8,503 bases of DNA from Roseovarius sp. (GTDB lineage Bacteria; Pseudomonadota; Alphaproteobacteria; Rhodobacterales; Rhodobacteraceae), in contig SLDH01000204.1 in the NCBI GenBank assembly GCA_007125415.1, forward strand, positions 1 to 8,503, written 5' to 3'. Within the stretch, counting starts at the first letter, position 1, and each line of letters begins with the position of its first letter. Shown in pieces: positions 6,483 through 8,503 of the stretch. The translations under genes and the position numbers were made by a program. The notes below the pieces were generated by a model. The model was given only the letters and a program-made list of their open reading frames with translations, ran no database searches and had not been told where the DNA came from.

Positions 6483-7880
6483 ATGGCCATGATCTCGAAC
6501 CACATGCCCACCGCCGAACTGCAGGCGCTCGATGCTGCGCATCACCTTCATCCCTTCACCCATGGCAATGACCTGCGCAAGAAAGGTGCCCGGGTGATCA
6601 CCCGGGCCAAGGGCGTCACCCTGACCGATAGCGAAGGCAATGAGTTTCTCGATGCGATGGCAGGGCTTTGGTGTGTCAATCTTGGATATGGCCGCGAGGA
6701 ACTGGCCGAGGTCGCCGCGCGGCAGATGAAGGAACTGCCCTATTACAACACCTTCTTCCAGACCACCCATGTGCCGGTGATCGCGCTTGCCAGGCGCATC
6801 GCCGAACTGACGCCCGGCGATCTCAACCATGTCTTCTTTGCCTCATCGGGTTCGGAAGCGAATGACACCAATATCCGGCTCGTGCGCACCTATTGGGAGC
6901 AGAAGGGCAAACCGTCCAAGCGGGCGATCATCAGCCGCAAGAATGCCTATCATGGCTCCAGCATGGGCAGCGCCTCGCTGGGCGGGATGGCGGCCATGCA
7001 TGCGCAGGGCGGCATGCCAATCCCCGATATCCACCATATCGATCAGCCCTATTGGTGGGGCGAGGGCGGCGACATGGATTTCGAGGCATTCGGCCTTGCC
7101 CGCGCCCGCCAGCTCGAAGAGAAAATTCTCGAGCTTGGCGCCGAGAATGTTGGCGCCTTCATCGGGGAGCCGGTGCAGGGGGCCGGCGGCGTGATCATTC
7201 CGCCCGCGTCCTACTGGCCGGAAATCCAGCGCATCTGCGCCGAGCATGACATTCTGCTCATTGCCGATGAGGTGATCTGTGGCTTCGGGCGCACCGGCAA
7301 GTGGTTCGGCAGCGAGACCTATGACATCAAACCCGATATCATGACCATCGCCAAGGGTCTGAGCAGCGGCTACCAGCCCGTGGGCGGATCGGTTGTGACC
7401 GACGAGATTGCCGAGGTGCTGGATGGCTGCGAGTTTGCCCATGGCTACACCTATTCGGGACATCCGGTGGCCTGTGCCGTGGCGCTGGAGAACCTGCGCC
7501 TGCTGGAAGAGGAGGGCATCGTCACTCGCGCCGGCAGCGAAACCGCTCCCTATCTGGCCGAGAAATGGGCCGGGCTTGCGGATCATCCGCTGGTCGGTGA
7601 AGCCGTGATCGTGGGGCTCATGGGCTCGCTTGCGCTCACCCCTGACAAGGCGTCTCGCGCGAAATTCGCCGCTGATCCGGGCACCGCCGGGCTGATCTGC
7701 CGAGAGGAATGTTTCGCGAACAATCTGATCATGCGCCATGTGGGGGATCGGATGGTCATTTCGCCGCCTCTCGTGATCACCATGGCGGAGGTGGACATGC
7801 TGATCGAACGCGCATGGCGCGCGCTTGACGCTGCGCACAAGAGGCTGGAGGCCGAGGGGCTGATGAAGGCGGCAAGCTGA
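6483..7880 (+). CDS. Class III PLP aminotransferase, omega-amine:pyruvate type
   Basis: A 465-residue fold-type I, class III aminotransferase, full length. By comparison with the Chromobacterium violaceum omega-transaminase, the Schiff-base lysine is Lys291 in IAKGLSSGYQPVG, Asp262 (ADEV) contacts the PLP ring nitrogen, Tyr156 in AYHGSS stacks on PLP, SSGSEAND (121-128) binds phosphate, and Trp63 and Arg418 match the substrate-pocket Trp and the mobile arginine. This points to enzymes moving amino groups from amines or omega-amino acids (putrescine, beta-alanine, taurine-like compounds) to pyruvate. The exact donor cannot be called, so no symbol is given. The ATG at 6483 has AAAGG at 6470-6474, 8 nt upstream; ATGs at 6489 and 6504 are alternatives. 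It has its own promoter region with two dyads and no obvious operon partner. No terminator is seen after it. Confidence 0.93.
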   Translation: MAMISNHMPTAELQALDAAHHLHPFTHGNDLRKKGARVITRAKGVTLTDSEGNEFLDAMAGLWCVNLGYGREELAEVAARQMKELPYYNTFFQTTHVPVIALARRIAELTPGDLNHVFFASSGSEANDTNIRLVRTYWEQKGKPSKRAIISRKNAYHGSSMGSASLGGMAAMHAQGGMPIPDIHHIDQPYWWGEGGDMDFEAFGLARARQLEEKILELGAENVGAFIGEPVQGAGGVIIPPASYWPEIQRICAEHDILLIADEVICGFGRTGKWFGSETYDIKPDIMTIAKGLSSGYQPVGGSVVTDEIAEVLDGCEFAHGYTYSGHPVACAVALENLRLLEEEGIVTRAGSETAPYLAEKWAGLADHPLVGEAVIVGLMGSLALTPDKASRAKFAADPGTAGLICREECFANNLIMRHVGDRMVISPPLVITMAEVDMLIERAWRALDAAHKRLEAEGLMKAAS

Positions 7881-8122
7881 TCCGCAGACAACCGCTTTGA
7901 CAGACCTGCGCGGGAAGAAGGTTTCGGAGCCATGGTTCAGCCCATGCGCGAGGGGCCGCGCCTTGATTTGGGTGGGCGTTTGGAGGCGTGAATGCGCAGG
8001 TGCTTGGGCCCCATGATTGCGCCCTGAGCTGACTGGCTCGGTGGTCGCTCTTTCGGCATTCTGCAGTCGGGGGTTGCGCCGGATGGGCCGGTGCAGAGGC
8101 TCGAGAATGGGAGAGGGACCAT
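7881..8122 (+). other. Noncoding stretch upstream of the IS110 remnant, possible relic bridge-RNA region
   Basis: No gene is seen in these 242 bases. Three inverted repeats are present: GCGCG/CGCGC (7946-7950 with 7957-7961), GCTTGGGC/GCCCTGAGC (8002-8009 with 8021-8029, with a G-U pair and a one-base bulge), and GCGCCGG/CCGGTGC (8076-8082 with 8088-8094, one wobble, ATGGG loop). In the IS110 group the noncoding stretch before the transposase encodes the bridge RNA that pairs with target and donor. The position fits, but I cannot identify the element's left end or the guide loops, and GC-rich DNA gives hairpins easily. Confidence 0.25.
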
Positions 8123-8503
8123 ATGCAGGCCGGCACGTTCATCGGGTGGGATGTCCACAAGGCGACGACATGGTTTGCGGTTGCGCAGGGGGAGCGTCGC
8201 GGCGACATCCGCCACCGGGGCAAGGGTCCGCACCGGGCGTCATGTCCGAAATCTGGTGGAGAAACTGGCTGCAGACGGAAGGCGGTTGCATTTCTGCTGT
8301 GAAGCTGGCCCGCGCGGTTATGGCCTCTGTCGCCAGCTTGTCGAGCTGGAACATGACGGCATCGTGGAGGTGCCATCGCTCATCCCGGCGAAGGCCGGAG
8401 ACCGGGTGAAGACAGGTCGTCGCAGTGCCCGTGGTGGCCGAGGTCGGGGACTTCCAGCGTTTCGACAATCCACGGCAGTTGATGGCCTGTCTGGGCCTGA
8501 CGC
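8123..8503 (+). pseudogene. Degenerate IS110-family transposase, truncated by the window edge
   Basis: Three pieces in different frames read as one IS110 transposase. The start at 8123 (behind a purine-rich GGGAGAGGGA) gives FIGWDVHK and DIRHRGKGPHRA to about 8239, the N-terminal DEDD (RuvC-like) domain with its first Asp at 8150-8152. At about 8240 the frame shifts by a net +1, and from 8241 the reading continues HVRNLVEKLAADGRRLHF to PSLIPAKAGDRVKT, with the catalytic Glu of CEAGP at 8301-8303. The expected KTDRRDA reads KTGRRSA (8409-8429), so both aspartates are lost. The reading then jumps frame to VVAEVGDFQRFDNPRQLMACLGLT (from 8431), which belongs to the C-terminal Transposase_20 domain, so the middle of the protein (probably well over 100 residues) is missing. 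The conserved C-terminal serine would lie beyond the window. The gene is nonfunctional. Confidence 0.85.

Noticed and set aside
6843..7838. Minus-strand frame of 331 codons opposite the aminotransferase gene
   Set aside because: It is an antisense shadow of a gene with complete PLP-enzyme motifs, and I see no start signal or domain.
7777..8468. Minus-strand frames across the right edge
   Set aside because: They overlap the aminotransferase 3' end and the IS110 relic, have no recognisable domain, and are explained by plus-strand content.
1..8503. CRISPR arrays, tRNA or rRNA genes
   Set aside because: I saw no regularly spaced repeats, no tRNA-like TTCGA arm in a cloverleaf context, and no rRNA signatures.

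Overview
The window is GC-rich, densely coding bacterial chromosome. Its codon use, the accD-folC pair, a DUF1244 protein and the style of the class III aminotransferase suggest an alphaproteobacterium, most likely Rhodobacterales (Roseobacter/Rhodobacteraceae). This placement is inferred from protein style; no rRNA or other phylogenetic marker is present.

Layout: (1) 1-278 holds no convincing gene and includes a short AT-rich patch. (2) On the minus strand, ilvD (dihydroxy-acid dehydratase, branched-chain amino acid and pantothenate-precursor synthesis) is followed by a small predicted lipoprotein whose start codon overlaps the ilvD stop (TGATG). (3) 2609-2765 is a divergent intergenic region with a candidate ilvD promoter, a perfect 9-bp inverted repeat, and a candidate promoter placed so that the next gene may be leaderless. 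(4) On the plus strand lie a CPBP/CAAX-type membrane protease, accD (acetyl-CoA carboxylase carboxyltransferase beta) and folC (dihydrofolate/folylpolyglutamate synthase); accD and folC overlap by ATGA. (5) A 105-residue DUF1244 protein follows with its own strong ribosome binding site. (6) After a promoter-like region containing two dyads comes a 465-residue PLP class III omega-aminotransferase. (7) The right edge is a degenerate IS110-family transposase: frameshifted, internally deleted, lacking two predicted catalytic aspartates, and cut by the window end.

Most of the window is housekeeping metabolism: branched-chain amino acids, the committed step of fatty acid synthesis, folate polyglutamylation, and amine or amino-acid transamination. 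I see no clear new multi-gene system. The points most worth a second look are the dyad and leaderless promoter arrangement between ilvD and the protease gene, the dyads at the aminotransferase promoter, the lipoprotein coupled to ilvD, and the IS110 remnant with a structured upstream stretch that could be a relic of a bridge RNA.
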